The notes: generated from the letters alone by a model not told the origin. DNA of 64,000 nucleotides from Pseudomonas sp. NFIX28 (GCF_900107395.1 NZ_FNPW01000003.1:50632-114631); one strand, 5' to 3'; shown: positions 7,390 to 16,471, counted from the first letter of the stretch. Numbers and translations are program-made.

Positions 7390-8610
7390 TCAGCGCAACA
7401 AATCGCTATCGAGCACCTTCGACGCCCCGCCCAGCACGCTCTCGCTGAGCTTCACGAACTCGTCGGTGCTGACGCTTTCCAGGCGCATCACCGACCGGGT
7501 CACGTCATCCAGCGAACGCTTGTTGCGGGTCTTGAGGCGGATTTCCCGGTCCAGTTCCTGCAATAGCAGCACGGCCCTGGCCACCACCGGCGCGTCCACC
7601 TGCTCGCCGCGCAGGCTGTCGACGCCCTGGCCGCTCTTGGCCAGGCGGGCCTCCAGGGTTTGATAACGCTCATCGCTCATGCCGCCGGCGCGACGCATCA
7701 ATTCAATGGCGTAATACTCCGCCAGCCCCTCGCCGATCCAGTCGCTGCGCTCGCTGTCGTTGATCCGCGCAAAGACCTGGATCGCCTCGCGCAGCAGCGG
7801 GCTGGTGCCGCTCTCGCTGACCAGCGGCAGGCGGCTGTGCAGGTACAGCGAATCGTGCCCGGCCAGGCTGCCGCGCCACATCGGGTCGGCCGCGCCGACA
7901 ATCAGCAATTTGTCTGGATGGCGGGGAAAGGTCGCCTGGATCTGCGGCCAGACAAAGGTCAGCAGCGTCAGCACATCCATGCGCCGCATGCCCTGCCCTT
8001 GCGGCGAGGCCACCGTGACTTCGGTTTCCCCCAGCCGGGTGCGGCGGCTGCCCAGGGCACCGGCCAGCATCCAGCCGGTAGGCCGGTCGAACAGACGGGC
8101 GGGGTTATCGATACGAAAACGGTTCTTGCCGATTCGCGGCCAGGCGGTTTCCACGCTTTTCCAGCCGGCGGGCAACTCGAATTCCAGGCGTGCCACCAGT
8201 TCGACGCCGTCCTGCTGGTCGAGCTTCGCCGGCGGCACCAGCGCATCGCCGCGCAACAAGGCCCAGTTGGGTGTCATGCGGCTGTCGAAACTGTCTTTTC
8301 TCAGGCTGTGGCTGATCCGCACCCGATAGCTCAGGCTGGCCTTGCCGCTGGCCGGGCGCCATACGCCGCGCTGTGCCGCGGGCTGCCATTGGCCATCGGC
8401 CTTGAAGTCGCTGTAATCGCCTGGCTGGCCCAGGTCGAAATCCAGGCTGCGCACCGCCGCGCCGTCGGCCAGGGTCAGGCGCACTTGCGCTTGATCGCTC
8501 TGCGGCAACAGGCGCACGTGGTAATCCAGATCGACTTTTCTTGCCGCCCACCCCGGCGCACTGAGCACCAGCAACCAGCCGGCCAGCGCCAGCCTTGCCC
8601 CCACAGCCAT
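7390..8610 (-). CDS. Secreted M61/gluzincin-like protein with degenerate zinc site
   Basis: 406 residues with a Sec signal peptide (MAVGARLALAGWLLVL, cleavage near GWAA). The first ~200 residues look like the beta-rich N-terminal region of M1/M61 peptidases. Near residue 272 the order resembles a gluzincin active site, but it reads REAIQ (274-278) where HExxH is expected, with W-I-G-E294-G-L-A-E-Y-Y retained further on. Both zinc-binding His positions are therefore replaced by Arg and Gln, while the Glu and the downstream EG..YY motif persist. I infer an inactive, possibly binding-only, periplasmic protein. The ATG at 8610 is chosen because AGGAG lies 5 nt upstream; the GTG at 8616 is too close to it. 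Confidence 0.6.
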   Translation of the reverse strand: MAVGARLALAGWLLVLSAPGWAARKVDLDYHVRLLPQSDQAQVRLTLADGAAVRSLDFDLGQPGDYSDFKADGQWQPAAQRGVWRPASGKASLSYRVRISHSLRKDSFDSRMTPNWALLRGDALVPPAKLDQQDGVELVARLEFELPAGWKSVETAWPRIGKNRFRIDNPARLFDRPTGWMLAGALGSRRTRLGETEVTVASPQGQGMRRMDVLTLLTFVWPQIQATFPRHPDKLLIVGAADPMWRGSLAGHDSLYLHSRLPLVSESGTSPLLREAIQVFARINDSERSDWIGEGLAEYYAIELMRRAGGMSDERYQTLEARLAKSGQGVDSLRGEQVDAPVVARAVLLLQELDREIRLKTRNKRSLDDVTRSVMRLESVSTDEFVKLSESVLGGASKVLDSDLLR

Positions 8611-8656
8611 ACACACTCCTTCGTGAACAAACCTTGAACGCGCGCGCGGCGTAACC

Positions 8657-9106
8657 TCAGCCGGCGCGGAAAATCAGATGATCTTCCCAGTCTTCCTCGG
8701 CCACGCTGCCTTCGGCGAGCATGCGCCCGGACTGGGAAATACGCTCGTGGTGCACCGCGTCGCGGTCACCGCACACCAGATGGTGCCAGAGCGGCAGGTC
8801 CTTGCCCTCGCTGACCAGGCGATAGCCGCAGGTCGGCGGCAGCCACTTGAACTCGTCGGCCTTGCCCGGGGTGAGCTGGATACAGTCCGGCACCGAGGCG
8901 CGACGGTTGGCGTAGTCGCTGCACTGGCAGGTCTTCAGGTCCAGCAGTTTGCAGGCGATGCGGGTGTAATAGACGCTGTTGTCTTCTTCATCCTCGAGCT
9001 TCTGCAGGCAGCACAGGCCACAACCGTCGCACAACGACTCCCATTCCTCCTGATCGAGTTGTTCGAGGGTTTTGCGGATCCAGAAGGGTTCAACTTTGGC
9101 GGCCAT
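8657..9106 (-). CDS. ycgN: YcgN family cysteine-cluster protein (UPF0260)
   Basis: 149 residues typical of UPF0260/YcgN. The N-terminal [16 protein letters not shown] cluster is followed by further Cys at [26 protein letters not shown] and LVCGDRD. The pattern (CxxCxxCC plus later Cys) suggests metal or Fe-S binding, as proposed for the CxxCxxCC zinc-cluster family; no enzymatic role is established. It is intact at family length. It ends 47 bp upstream of the start of the M61-like gene on the same strand, so they may share a transcript. The 278-bp gap upstream (9107-9384) separates it from the divergent nitroreductase and presumably holds both promoters; I see no other feature there. Confidence 0.88.
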   Translation of the reverse strand: MAAKVEPFWIRKTLEQLDQEEWESLCDGCGLCCLQKLEDEEDNSVYYTRIACKLLDLKTCQCSDYANRRASVPDCIQLTPGKADEFKWLPPTCGYRLVSEGKDLPLWHHLVCGDRDAVHHERISQSGRMLAEGSVAEEDWEDHLIFRAG

Positions 9107-9384
9107 GGCTCAGGTAATCGGTATCGGACAGGGAAAAGGCCGCCAGTCTAGTGCCCAAGGTCCCGCGGGCCAAGCGCTGGCGACTGTCGGTAACGCACTA
9201 CTTGTCAGGCCGCATGCCCGCGCAGTAGCTTTGCCACTCGGACAGCCCCCCGTCCGCATGCCATTAACGCTCGACCGCGTCGCACCCGGTGATTCGCCAA
9301 GGATCAGGAAAACCCCACCGCCCAGTCCAACTGCGCTCGCCGGTTTACCCCATTTTTTCTCAAACGTAGCCAGGAGTCTCTTTC

Positions 9385-9978
9385 ATGAGCGCCAACCCCC
9401 GCGTTGCCGAGTACGCCATCCACCCGCAATTCATCGAGCGCTGGTCGCCACGCGCCTTCACCGGCGAAGCCATCCCCGAGGAAACCCTGCTGAGCTTCTT
9501 CGAAGCCGCCCGCTGGGCGCCGTCGGCCTATAACTCGCAGCCGTGGCGCTTCCTGTATGCGCGCCGCGACACGCCGAACTGGGAACGTTTCCTCGGCCTG
9601 CTCAACGAATTCAACCGTGGCTGGGCGCAGCACGCCTCGGCGCTGGTGATCGTGATCTCGAAAACCACCTTCACCGCGCCTGGCGCCAGCGAAGAAACCC
9701 CGGCCCTGTGGCACACCTTCGACACCGGTTCGGCCTGGGGCCACCTGGCGTTGCAGGCCAGCATCAGCGGCTGGCACACCCACGGCATGGCCGGGTTCGA
9801 CCAGGAGCTGACGCGCAAGGAGCTGAAGATTCCGCAGGGTTATGCCCTGCATGCCGCCGTGGCCGTCGGCAAACTGGGCGACAAGGCGAGCCTGGCCGAA
9901 TACCTGCAAGCCCGCGAAGAGCCGAGCCCGCGTCGGCCATTGAGCGAGACCGTGGCCGAAGGCGACTTCAGCCTGTAA
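9385..9978 (+). CDS. Nitroreductase family FMN-dependent oxidoreductase
   Basis: 197 residues of the nitroreductase fold. The N-terminal signature ERWSPRAFTGEAIPEE is followed by ARWAPSAYNSQPWRF, the FMN-phosphate-contacting SxNxQPW motif, then DTGSAWGHLALQAS and a C-terminal AAVAVGKLG. Members reduce nitroaromatics, quinones or related compounds with NAD(P)H and bound FMN; the natural substrate is not predictable. A ribosome-binding site, AGGAG, precedes the ATG. The last 27 codons plus the following intergenic sequence have been duplicated in tandem at 10199-10495. Confidence 0.87.
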   Translation: MSANPRVAEYAIHPQFIERWSPRAFTGEAIPEETLLSFFEAARWAPSAYNSQPWRFLYARRDTPNWERFLGLLNEFNRGWAQHASALVIVISKTTFTAPGASEETPALWHTFDTGSAWGHLALQASISGWHTHGMAGFDQELTRKELKIPQGYALHAAVAVGKLGDKASLAEYLQAREEPSPRRPLSETVAEGDFSL

Positions 9979-9993
9979 GCCCGCTGCAATCCC

Positions 9994-10094
9994 TGTAGCC
10001 GCTGCCGCAGGCTGCGATCGCCCACAACGTGGGCGCAGTATCTTGAGATCGCTGAAGTCCTTCGGACTTATCGCAGCCTGCGGCAGCGGCTACA
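9994..10094. repeat. REP-like doublet (copy in duplication unit 1)
   Basis: Two inverted arms, tgtagccgctgccgcaggct and its complement ending in cggcagcggctaca, flank a ~55-bp spacer that itself contains cccacaacgtggg and gtccttcggac palindromes. The layout is that of a REP doublet/REPIN. Further copies lie at 10298, 18731 and 61172. Confidence 0.85.
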
Positions 10095-10109
10095 GAGTCT
10101 GTGTTTCCC

Positions 10110-10190
10110 TCAGTAACCCCGAGAGAAATCCACTTCGCCACGCAACGCCTCATTAGCTTGATAGGCCCGCAAGTTGTCGATGAACAGCTG
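10110..10190 (-). pseudogene. Orphan 3' fragment of the 2-hydroxyacid dehydrogenase gene
   Basis: Reading on the minus strand, this segment encodes the C-terminal residues LFIDNLRAYQANEALRGEVD followed by FSRGY and a stop. The intact gene ends in the same way, except for an Ala-to-Ser change. It lacks a start and the rest of the gene. It exists only as part of the tandem duplication and is not expected to be translated. Confidence 0.85.
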
Positions 10191-10198
10191 AAGTCCTA

Positions 10199-10282
10199 GC
10201 CGAATACCTACAGGCCCGCGAAGAACCAAGCCCGCGTCGGCCATTGAGCGAGACCGTGGCCGAAGGCGATTTCAGCCTGTAA
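10199..10282 (+). pseudogene. Orphan 3' fragment of the nitroreductase gene
   Basis: It encodes AEYLQAREEPSPRRPLSETV then AEGDFSL and a TAA stop, identical in protein to the real C-terminus of the nitroreductase at 9385-9978, with synonymous changes in the DNA. There is no start codon or ribosome-binding site; it is a by-product of the tandem duplication. Confidence 0.85.
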
Positions 10283-10297
10283 GCCTGCTGCAATCCC

Positions 10298-10398
10298 TGT
10301 AGCCGCTGCCGCAGGCTGCGATCGCCCACAACGTGGGCGCAGGATCTTGAGATCGCTGAAGTCCTTCGGACTTATCGCAGCCTGCGGCAGCGGCTACA
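10298..10398. repeat. REP-like doublet (copy in duplication unit 2)
   Basis: Nearly identical to the element at 9994-10094, spacer included (one t-to-g change at the cgcagtatc position). It arose by the local tandem duplication rather than by independent insertion, because flanking gene sequence is duplicated with it. Confidence 0.85.
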
Positions 10399-10414
10399 GA
10401 GTCTGTGTTTCCCC

Positions 10415-11347
10415 TCAATAACCCCGCGCGAAATCCACTTCGCCACGCAACGCCTCATTGGCTTGATAGGCCCGCAAGTTGTCGATGAACAGCTGCGCCA
10501 TCAGCGTCGGCGAGGTCGGCGCCGAGCTGTGGCCAGTCAGCAGCAGGCCCCAGGCGGTCCAGAATGGATGGCGCTGCGGCAGCGGCTCCTGGCGGCAGAC
10601 GTCGATCACCGCGCCCGCCAGATGGCCTTCCTTCAATGCTTCCACCAGGTCCGCATCGACCACCGCGACACCGCGGCCGGTGTTGATGAACAGGCCGGTC
10701 GGCTTGAAGCGCTTGAACAGCGCCGCGTCATACAGGTCATGGGTGTGCGGCGTGTTGGGCAGCAGGTTGACCACATAATCGACCTCGCCCACCAGGCGCC
10801 CCAGCTCCGACAAGCCCGCCACTTCGATAAACGGCGCCTGCTCCCGGGCTTCGCTGGCGATGCCGTACAGCTCGACGCCGAATGGCAGCAGGAACTGCGC
10901 CACGCTCTGGCCGATATCGCCGGCGCCGACGATCAGCACCTTGCGCCCGGCCAGGCTCTGGCCGGTGCGGTTATCCCACTTGCGCTCGACCTGGCTGACC
11001 AGGCGCGCCAGCACTTCGCGCTCGTGGCCGAGCATGTAGGTGAGCACGTATTCGGCCATGACCTGGCCGAAGATCCCCACGGCGCGGGTCAGCCGGTAAT
11101 GCCGTGGCAGGCCGTCGGCGAGCAACGGCGTGATACCGGCCCAGGTCGATTGCAGCCACTGCGGCTGGTGGCCCTGGCGCAACAGGGTGGCCAGCAGGTC
11201 CGGCTGGCCGAGCCAGACCGGGCAGTCCGCGGCCAGCTTGGACAGCTCGGCGGAATCGCCACTGGTGAGCACTTCCAGGTCAGGTGCCAGCTGACGCAAC
11301 AAACGGGCATAAATAGCGTGATCGTGTTCGGCAATCAGAACGCGCAT
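10415..11347 (-). CDS. D-2-hydroxyacid dehydrogenase (GhrA/SerA-like)
   Basis: 310 residues of the D-isomer-specific 2-hydroxyacid dehydrogenase family. The NAD(P)-binding Rossmann motif is VLIVGAGDIGQSVAQFL (about residues 135-151). Substrate and catalytic positions follow in NLLPNTPHTHDLYD, FINTGRGVAVVD (catalytic Arg region), IDVCRQEPLP (catalytic Glu) and LLLTGHSSAPT (catalytic His). It reduces or oxidises 2-keto/2-hydroxy acids such as glyoxylate or hydroxypyruvate; exact substrate unknown. Its last 26 codons are duplicated at 10110-10190. It lies downstream of ycgL on the same strand. Confidence 0.87.
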   Translation of the reverse strand: MRVLIAEHDHAIYARLLRQLAPDLEVLTSGDSAELSKLAADCPVWLGQPDLLATLLRQGHQPQWLQSTWAGITPLLADGLPRHYRLTRAVGIFGQVMAEYVLTYMLGHEREVLARLVSQVERKWDNRTGQSLAGRKVLIVGAGDIGQSVAQFLLPFGVELYGIASEAREQAPFIEVAGLSELGRLVGEVDYVVNLLPNTPHTHDLYDAALFKRFKPTGLFINTGRGVAVVDADLVEALKEGHLAGAVIDVCRQEPLPQRHPFWTAWGLLLTGHSSAPTSPTLMAQLFIDNLRAYQANEALRGEVDFARGY

Positions 11348-11473
11348 GGTTCAAACCTTACAAAGCGGTGCAGGCGACCGCCGATGGAGTATCGCTCCAT
11401 CGATCGCGGCCGCCGCCAATAGACTCAGTTCCATTTTCAACGATGCCCCGGACAGGGCATCTACAGGTGTCCG

Positions 11474-11767
11474 TCAGACCGGATCATTACGGCGCAGCAG
11501 TTCTTCGGGCAAGTGCTCAATGTACTCGTCCTCGGCCGGCGGCATCTGCAGGTGGTAACCCTGCTTGTCGAGGTTCTCCAGCACCTGGTGGATGTCCTCG
11601 CGCGACAGCTTGCGCTCCGGGCTCAGCACCAGGTCGAAGGCGTGCTGCGGCTTGCCGAACGCCAGCAGCAGGTTTTCCGGCACGCGCTCCAGGGCATCGC
11701 TCTTGAGCACGTAGAGGTACATCTCGTTCTTGCGCGGGCTTTTGTAGATCGAGCAGATACGTTTCAT
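11474..11767 (-). CDS. ycgL: YcgL domain protein (UPF0745)
   Basis: 97 residues starting [20 protein letters not shown], the characteristic N-terminus of YcgL. It continues with [20 protein letters not shown] and ends [14 protein letters not shown]. The small alpha/beta fold is known for the family but its role is not. The gene starts inside the rnd stop codon (ATGA: ATG at 11765-11767, TGA at 11764-11766), so it is probably translationally coupled to RNase D. The linkage is conserved in Pseudomonas as I remember it. A longer open frame to 12163 merely extends into rnd. Confidence 0.9.
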   Translation of the reverse strand: MKRICSIYKSPRKNEMYLYVLKSDALERVPENLLLAFGKPQHAFDLVLSPERKLSREDIHQVLENLDKQGYHLQMPPAEDEYIEHLPEELLRRNDPV

Positions 11768-12897
11768 GGCTGTTCTCCGGCGGTGGCCAGGCTGTCGAGC
11801 AGCGCCTGGCCCATCAATTCGCGGCGCCAGCCACGCAGCGAATCGGGCAATTGGTAGGGTCCGTTGGGGAAGCCGCTCTTGAGCAGGCTTTCCAGGGTTT
11901 TCTTGCGCAGCATCAGTTCCGGGGCGATGCCCAGGCGCTCGGCTTCGGCCTGGCCCACGGCGCGCAGGCGCTTGAGCAGGGTCGAGGCTTCCATCGGCAG
12001 CGGCTCGGGGACTGCCGGCGGCCACTGGTCGGGGCTGACGCTGGCGGCACGCTTGATCAGGTCCAGCAGGAACTCGCCGTCCTGGCGCACGGTGCGCGGG
12101 TGCATGTCTTCGATTTTCGCCAGGGCGCCGAGGCTGTCCGGCTGGCTCTTGGCCAATGGCCACAGCGAATGCTCGCGCACGATCCGGTTGCGCGGCAGAT
12201 CCCGCGCCCGCGCCTCGCGCTCGCGCCAGGCGCAGAGTTCGCGCAGTACCGCCAGCTGCGCGCGGGACAGCTTCCAGGCCAGTTTGGCGTCGCGGTAGAC
12301 CTCGTAGGGGTCGACTTCGCGGCGCAGGTTGGCCACCAGCTCGGCGCCGTCTTCCAGCACCCAGTTGTATTTGTCATCGGACAGCTTCGGCCGCAGCTGG
12401 GTGTAGACCTCGGCCAGGTGCACGGCGTCTTCGGCGGCGTAGCTGATCTGGGTTTCCGACAACGGCCGCTGCAGCCAGTCGGAGCGGGTTTCGCCCTTGG
12501 GCAATTCGATGCCCAGCACTTCCTGGACCAACCGCGAATAGCCCATGGAGAAACCCAGGTTCAGGTAGGCGGCGGCCAGTTGCGTGTCGAACAGCGGCGC
12601 CGGCAGGCTGCCGGTCAGGCGTAGCAGGACCTCAAGGTCCTCGCTGCAGGCATGCACCACCTTGACCACCGCGCTGTTCTCCAGCAAGGCCGCCAGCGGC
12701 TGCCAGTTGTCGATGGTCAAGGGGTCGATGAGGTAAGCGCGCTGGCCATCGCCGACCTGCAACAGGCCTGCGATTGGATAGAAGGTGTCGACCCGCATGA
12801 ATTCGGTATCGAGGGCGACGAATGGCAGCTTCTGCCACTCGGTGCAGAATTGACCGAGGCTATCGTTGTCGCGAATCCAGTGAATATCGATGCCCAC
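11764..12897 (-). CDS. rnd: Ribonuclease D
   Basis: 377 residues, matching the ~375 of E. coli RNase D, a 3'-5' exoribonuclease in tRNA and small RNA maturation. DEDDy exonuclease motifs are visible: VALDTEFMR (Exo I), [11 protein letters not shown] (Exo II) and [13 protein letters not shown] (Exo III with the Tyr). An HRDC region follows ([20 protein letters not shown]). The GTG at 12897 is chosen as start because AAGGGAG lies 6 nt upstream; the frame open to 12960 has no such signal. It forms a coupled pair with ycgL. Confidence 0.92.
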   Translation of the reverse strand: MGIDIHWIRDNDSLGQFCTEWQKLPFVALDTEFMRVDTFYPIAGLLQVGDGQRAYLIDPLTIDNWQPLAALLENSAVVKVVHACSEDLEVLLRLTGSLPAPLFDTQLAAAYLNLGFSMGYSRLVQEVLGIELPKGETRSDWLQRPLSETQISYAAEDAVHLAEVYTQLRPKLSDDKYNWVLEDGAELVANLRREVDPYEVYRDAKLAWKLSRAQLAVLRELCAWREREARARDLPRNRIVREHSLWPLAKSQPDSLGALAKIEDMHPRTVRQDGEFLLDLIKRAASVSPDQWPPAVPEPLPMEASTLLKRLRAVGQAEAERLGIAPELMLRKKTLESLLKSGFPNGPYQLPDSLRGWRRELMGQALLDSLATAGEQP

Positions 12898-13020
12898 ACG
12901 GCTCTCCCTTGAAGAATGGCGCGCAGTATATATCGCCCTCGGAGATTTCTGAGCATTCACTCGACAAGTGCCTGCGCGAAATCGCTACCGGGGCCGCAAG
13001 AATGGTGCGAACCCCGTCGG

Positions 13021-13692
13021 CTAGCTGCGTTTGCGCAGTACATAGACCCGCCAGGCGGCACAACCGGGAATGAAGTCCTGGTGGCTGAGCACGTCGAAAC
13101 CCGCGCCCTTGAACTCGGCCTCGACCCGCGCCCTGCTGGCCTGCGCCCACGCCGCGCACGTGCGGCGCCCCCGCAGTCGTTGCTGCAGCGCCTTGAAGCG
13201 ACTGGCGATGCGTACCGCGAGGATTACCGAGTCGCGGCTGACCCGGTGAAATTCGCCCAGCAAGGCCCGGCGCGCCTCGCTGCTGGCGACATGGGGGAAC
13301 AGTTGCAGGCAGGCGATGCAGTCCACCGCATTGGCCGACAAGCCGATGCTGAACGACGAACTGTGGAAGGTCTTGACCCGCCTGAGCAGGCTCGCCGGAT
13401 GGTGGGTCTGGGCGTGGTTGAGCATGTCCTGGGACGAGTCCGCCGCCAGGATCACCCGGTTGCCGTGCTCGCCCAGCACCGGCCAGAAGCGCCCCGCGCC
13501 ACAGGCCAGGTCGAGAATCAGGCCCGGCTCGCCCGCCACTTTCAGCGCACGGCGCACCAGGCGCTCGTCACGCCATAACGCCAGGCGCCGCCCCAGCCCC
13601 GGCGGACGCTCGTCGCCGCAGACGCGCGCGTGCGCCTGGTCGTAGCGCCTGGCGAACTCAAGCTCGATGGGAGATGACGGGTGCACGGGCAT
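13021..13692 (-). CDS. Class I SAM-dependent methyltransferase
   Basis: 223 residues with methyltransferase-11-type motifs: GLILDLACGAGRFWPVL (motif I, SAM-binding, about residues 57-73), RVILAADSSQDML (motif II, acidic residue) and AVDCIACLQLFPHV (motif IV). The N-terminal ~50 residues are basic and may bind the substrate. The target is unknown. Its start is 83 bp from the end of the phosphoethanolamine transferase gene upstream on the same strand, so read-through transcription is possible; no operon signature is visible. Confidence 0.78.
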   Translation of the reverse strand: MPVHPSSPIELEFARRYDQAHARVCGDERPPGLGRRLALWRDERLVRRALKVAGEPGLILDLACGAGRFWPVLGEHGNRVILAADSSQDMLNHAQTHHPASLLRRVKTFHSSSFSIGLSANAVDCIACLQLFPHVASSEARRALLGEFHRVSRDSVILAVRIASRFKALQQRLRGRRTCAAWAQASRARVEAEFKGAGFDVLSHQDFIPGCAAWRVYVLRKRS

Positions 13693-13776
13693 GGATCTGC
13701 TGGCTCTGGTAAGTCCTGGATGAAAAACAGGTTACAGGCCCGATCGTGAAAAAAAGGTCGAACGCGGTTCCAGGCG

Positions 13777-15426
13777 TCATTGCCGCGCCAGCACCGCGTC
13801 GACCACGCTGCCCCGGCAACCGGCGAACAGATCCAGGTCGCGCTGATAGACCTGGCTGTCGACCTCCAGCAAACCCAGCATCGAGTGGAACAGGTTGTCC
13901 TGGCTCAGCGGTTTTTCCCGGCTCAGTTGCAGGCAATGGGTGTCCACCGAGAAGGCCTTCTGGTAGCTGTCCGAGAACCAGGCCAGCATCGCCACCTGCT
14001 TTTGCTGCGGCGGCGCGAGCATGTAGGGCGTGCCATGCAGGAACAGGTTGTATTCGCCCAGCGACTCGCCGTGGTCCGACAGGTAGAGCATGGCGGTATC
14101 GACCTTGTCCTGATTGTCGCGCAGCAAGTCGATCAGGGTCGCCAGCACGTGGTCGGTGTAGAGCAGCGTGTTGTCGTAGCCGTTGACGATGCTCTGGCGG
14201 CTGCAATTGTCCAGGGCGTTGCTGCGGCACACCGGGGTGAAGCGCTCGTATTCCCTGGGGTAGCGCTTGAAGTATTCCGGCCCGTGGCTGCCCATCTGGT
14301 GCAGGACCAGCACGGTGTCCTTGTCCAGGGTGTCGATGAAGTGCTGCAGGCCCTGGAGCAGGATCTCGTCGCGGCATTCGCTGTTGGCGCACAGCGCCGG
14401 GTCCTTGAGATTGCTGACGTCGTCGAGGGTCACCCGGTCGCAGGTGCCCTTGCAGCCGGACTGGTTGTCCCGCCAGATCACCTCGAGCCCGGCGCGCTTG
14501 AGCACGTCCAGCAGCCCTTCCTCGTTCTTCGCCTTGCTGGCGTCGTAGTTCTTGCGCCCCATGTTGGAGAACATGCAGGGCACCGAGACCGCCGTCTCGG
14601 TGCCGCAGGACGACACGTCGGTGAAGGCGATCAGGCCGCTTTCCTGGCTGAGCTTCGGTGTGGTGTCGCGCTCGTAGCCCAGCACGCCAAAGTTCTCGGC
14701 CCGGGCACTTTCGCCGACCACCAGCACCGTCAGCGATTTACGCGCATGCCCCTGCCAGGTCGCATTGCGCCGGGCGTCCTCGCCGATCCTGACGAAGGGC
14801 TGGCGCGCCGAAACCACTTGCTCACGCAAGTAACCGATGGAGGCGCCCACGTAGTTGCTCGGCACCAGCATCAGGCGCAACTCATGGTGATTGCGAAACA
14901 GCGAGGCCAGGCCTTGATAGTTGGCCAGCGCGACCCCGCCAATGGCCGCCGCGCACATGCCGGAAACCAGCAACTTGCTTAATAACTCACGGTGCCAGCG
15001 CCGATAATTGATCGGGGTCTTCCATAACAACCAGGAAGGCAACACGCCCAGCAACAAGATATAAACCAGCAACTTCGGCGAGAGTAAGCCACGCACTTCC
15101 GTCACATTGGTTTCGGCAAAGTTGCGAAACATTCCGGCATCGATCAGCACGCCGTACTGGTTCATGAAATAAGCCACGCCGGCACTGACCATAAACAACA
15201 GGACCAGCGCCGGCTTCAGCACCCGGCGAAACGCCAGCCAGGTCAGGATGAGGTTGAAGGCACAGAAGATCATCACCCCAAAGGCCACGCGCAAGGCGAT
15301 GCCGCGGCTGTCCGAAGCGGTAATGCCAAACAGGTGCTGCCAGAGCACGAAGTTGCAGCCAAGCAATAAAAAGGCGCAGGCAATCAGCGTCACCCACTCG
15401 GGACGCAGGGGTCTGATATTCAGCAT
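13777..15426 (-). CDS. Phosphoethanolamine transferase, EptA family
   Basis: 549 residues with the EptA layout: about five N-terminal membrane helices (DUF1705 region, residues ~10-180) and a periplasmic sulfatase-fold domain. Metal/catalytic motifs are TDVSSCGTETAVSVPCMFSN (the Thr nucleophile lies in SCGTETA), GMMLYLS-type strand AMLYLSDHGESLGE (metal ligands DH) and HGTPYMLAPP. The family moves phosphoethanolamine from PE onto lipid A phosphates, giving cationic-peptide resistance. I cannot distinguish EptA from paralogues. The ATG at 15426 begins MLNIRPLRPEW; an AAGGA lies 14 nt upstream, further than usual. No PmrAB or ColRS genes are nearby. Confidence 0.87.
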   Translation of the reverse strand: MLNIRPLRPEWVTLIACAFLLLGCNFVLWQHLFGITASDSRGIALRVAFGVMIFCAFNLILTWLAFRRVLKPALVLLFMVSAGVAYFMNQYGVLIDAGMFRNFAETNVTEVRGLLSPKLLVYILLLGVLPSWLLWKTPINYRRWHRELLSKLLVSGMCAAAIGGVALANYQGLASLFRNHHELRLMLVPSNYVGASIGYLREQVVSARQPFVRIGEDARRNATWQGHARKSLTVLVVGESARAENFGVLGYERDTTPKLSQESGLIAFTDVSSCGTETAVSVPCMFSNMGRKNYDASKAKNEEGLLDVLKRAGLEVIWRDNQSGCKGTCDRVTLDDVSNLKDPALCANSECRDEILLQGLQHFIDTLDKDTVLVLHQMGSHGPEYFKRYPREYERFTPVCRSNALDNCSRQSIVNGYDNTLLYTDHVLATLIDLLRDNQDKVDTAMLYLSDHGESLGEYNLFLHGTPYMLAPPQQKQVAMLAWFSDSYQKAFSVDTHCLQLSREKPLSQDNLFHSMLGLLEVDSQVYQRDLDLFAGCRGSVVDAVLARQ

Positions 15427-15688
15427 GGCGGTTGGCGTGTTCCTTGAGAGAAGTGCGTCGTCAGGCCGTTTATTAATGACTGCCCACGACAGCACAAACT
15501 CTAGGTAGCCGACCATCAAGGTTTCGTGAAAAAGAAGCCAACAAATAGTTGGCATGGCCTTTTGCCAAAACTTTCCCGCACAAGCCTCGCGCAACGCGCG
15601 CTAAACGATGTGCCTTGCCCCGTTGCGGGCAGGCGCAAATAATGAGCCGCCCTCGGCCTCTTCCCTTTTGTCATCAAGGATCGACCGC

Positions 15689-16471
15689 ATGAAAGCACGC
15701 CTTCTGCTCTGTTCGCTGCTGACCCTCAGCGCCCCGGCATTTGCCGCAGCAAGCGCCTCGCACCTGGACCAGGTCATCGAACGCGGACACCTGAACGTCT
15801 GCACCACCGGCGACTACAAGCCCTACACCTACCTGCGCCCGGACGGTGCCTACGAAGGCATCGACATCTCGATGGCGCAGTCTTTGGCGCAAAGCCTGGG
15901 GGTGGAGGTGAAGTGGGTGAAAACCACCTGGAAAACCCTGATGCCGGACTTCCTGGCGAACCAGTGCGACATCGCCGTGGGCGGTATTTCCGTGTCCCTG
16001 GAGCGGCAGAAGAAAGCCTTCTTCAGCAACACCCTGGGCGTCGACGGGAAGATCCCGCTGGTGCGTTGCGCCGACAAGCAGCGCTACCAGACCGTGGAGC
16101 AGATCAACCAGCCTTCGGTGCGCCTGATCGAACCGCCGGGAGGCACCAACGAAGTCTTCGCCCGGGCGCATTTACCCAAGGCCAACCTGACGTTGTTTGC
16201 CGACAACGTGACCATCTTCGAGCAACTGCTGGCGAACAAGGCCGACGTGATGATCACCGACGCATCCGAAGCGCGCTACCAGCAAAAACTCAAGCCGGGG
16301 CTGTGCGCGGTGAACCCCGAGCAGTACCTGCAATACAGCGAGAAAGCCTTCCTGCTGCCCCGCGACGATGTCGCCTGGAAAAGCTACGTCGACCAGTGGC
16401 TGCACCTGAGCAAGGCCACCGGTTTCTACAACGGCGTGGTCGATCAGTGGCTGGCGGCGCCCTCGCCCTGA
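15689..16471 (+). CDS. pheC: Periplasmic PheC-like cyclohexadienyl dehydratase / solute-binding fold
   Basis: 260 residues with a Sec signal peptide (MKARLLLCSLLTLSAPAFAA). The rest is a type II periplasmic-binding fold: LNVCTTGDYKPYTYLRPDG, GIDISMAQSLAQSLGV, DIAVGGISVSLERQK, PPGGTNEVFARAHL, ADVMITDASEARYQQ. These blocks resemble P. aeruginosa PheC, a periplasmic prephenate/arogenate dehydratase built on a solute-binding scaffold. No ABC permease or ATPase gene adjoins it, which favours an enzyme over a transport receptor, but an amino-acid-binding protein is not excluded. AAGGA precedes the start. It converges on cynR across a short triple repeat. Confidence 0.7.
   Translation: MKARLLLCSLLTLSAPAFAAASASHLDQVIERGHLNVCTTGDYKPYTYLRPDGAYEGIDISMAQSLAQSLGVEVKWVKTTWKTLMPDFLANQCDIAVGGISVSLERQKKAFFSNTLGVDGKIPLVRCADKQRYQTVEQINQPSVRLIEPPGGTNEVFARAHLPKANLTLFADNVTIFEQLLANKADVMITDASEARYQQKLKPGLCAVNPEQYLQYSEKAFLLPRDDVAWKSYVDQWLHLSKATGFYNGVVDQWLAAPSP

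Larger units (their letters stand above)
9895..10190. repeat. Tandem duplication, copy 1
   Basis: This 296-bp unit is repeated, with a handful of substitutions and one indel, as 10199-10495; an 8-bp aagtccta joins the copies. It spans the last 27 codons of the nitroreductase gene, a complete REP-like element, and the last 26 codons of a 2-hydroxyacid dehydrogenase gene in reverse. Differences within the duplicated codons are mainly at third positions (for example gagccg versus gaacca, gac versus gat). Confidence 0.92.
10199..10495. repeat. Tandem duplication, copy 2
   Basis: Second copy of the 297-bp unit (see 9895-10190). Its left end carries an orphan 3' end of the nitroreductase gene and its right end is the true 3' end of the intact dehydrogenase gene. 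The duplication has therefore pushed the two intact convergent genes apart by one unit. Confidence 0.92.
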
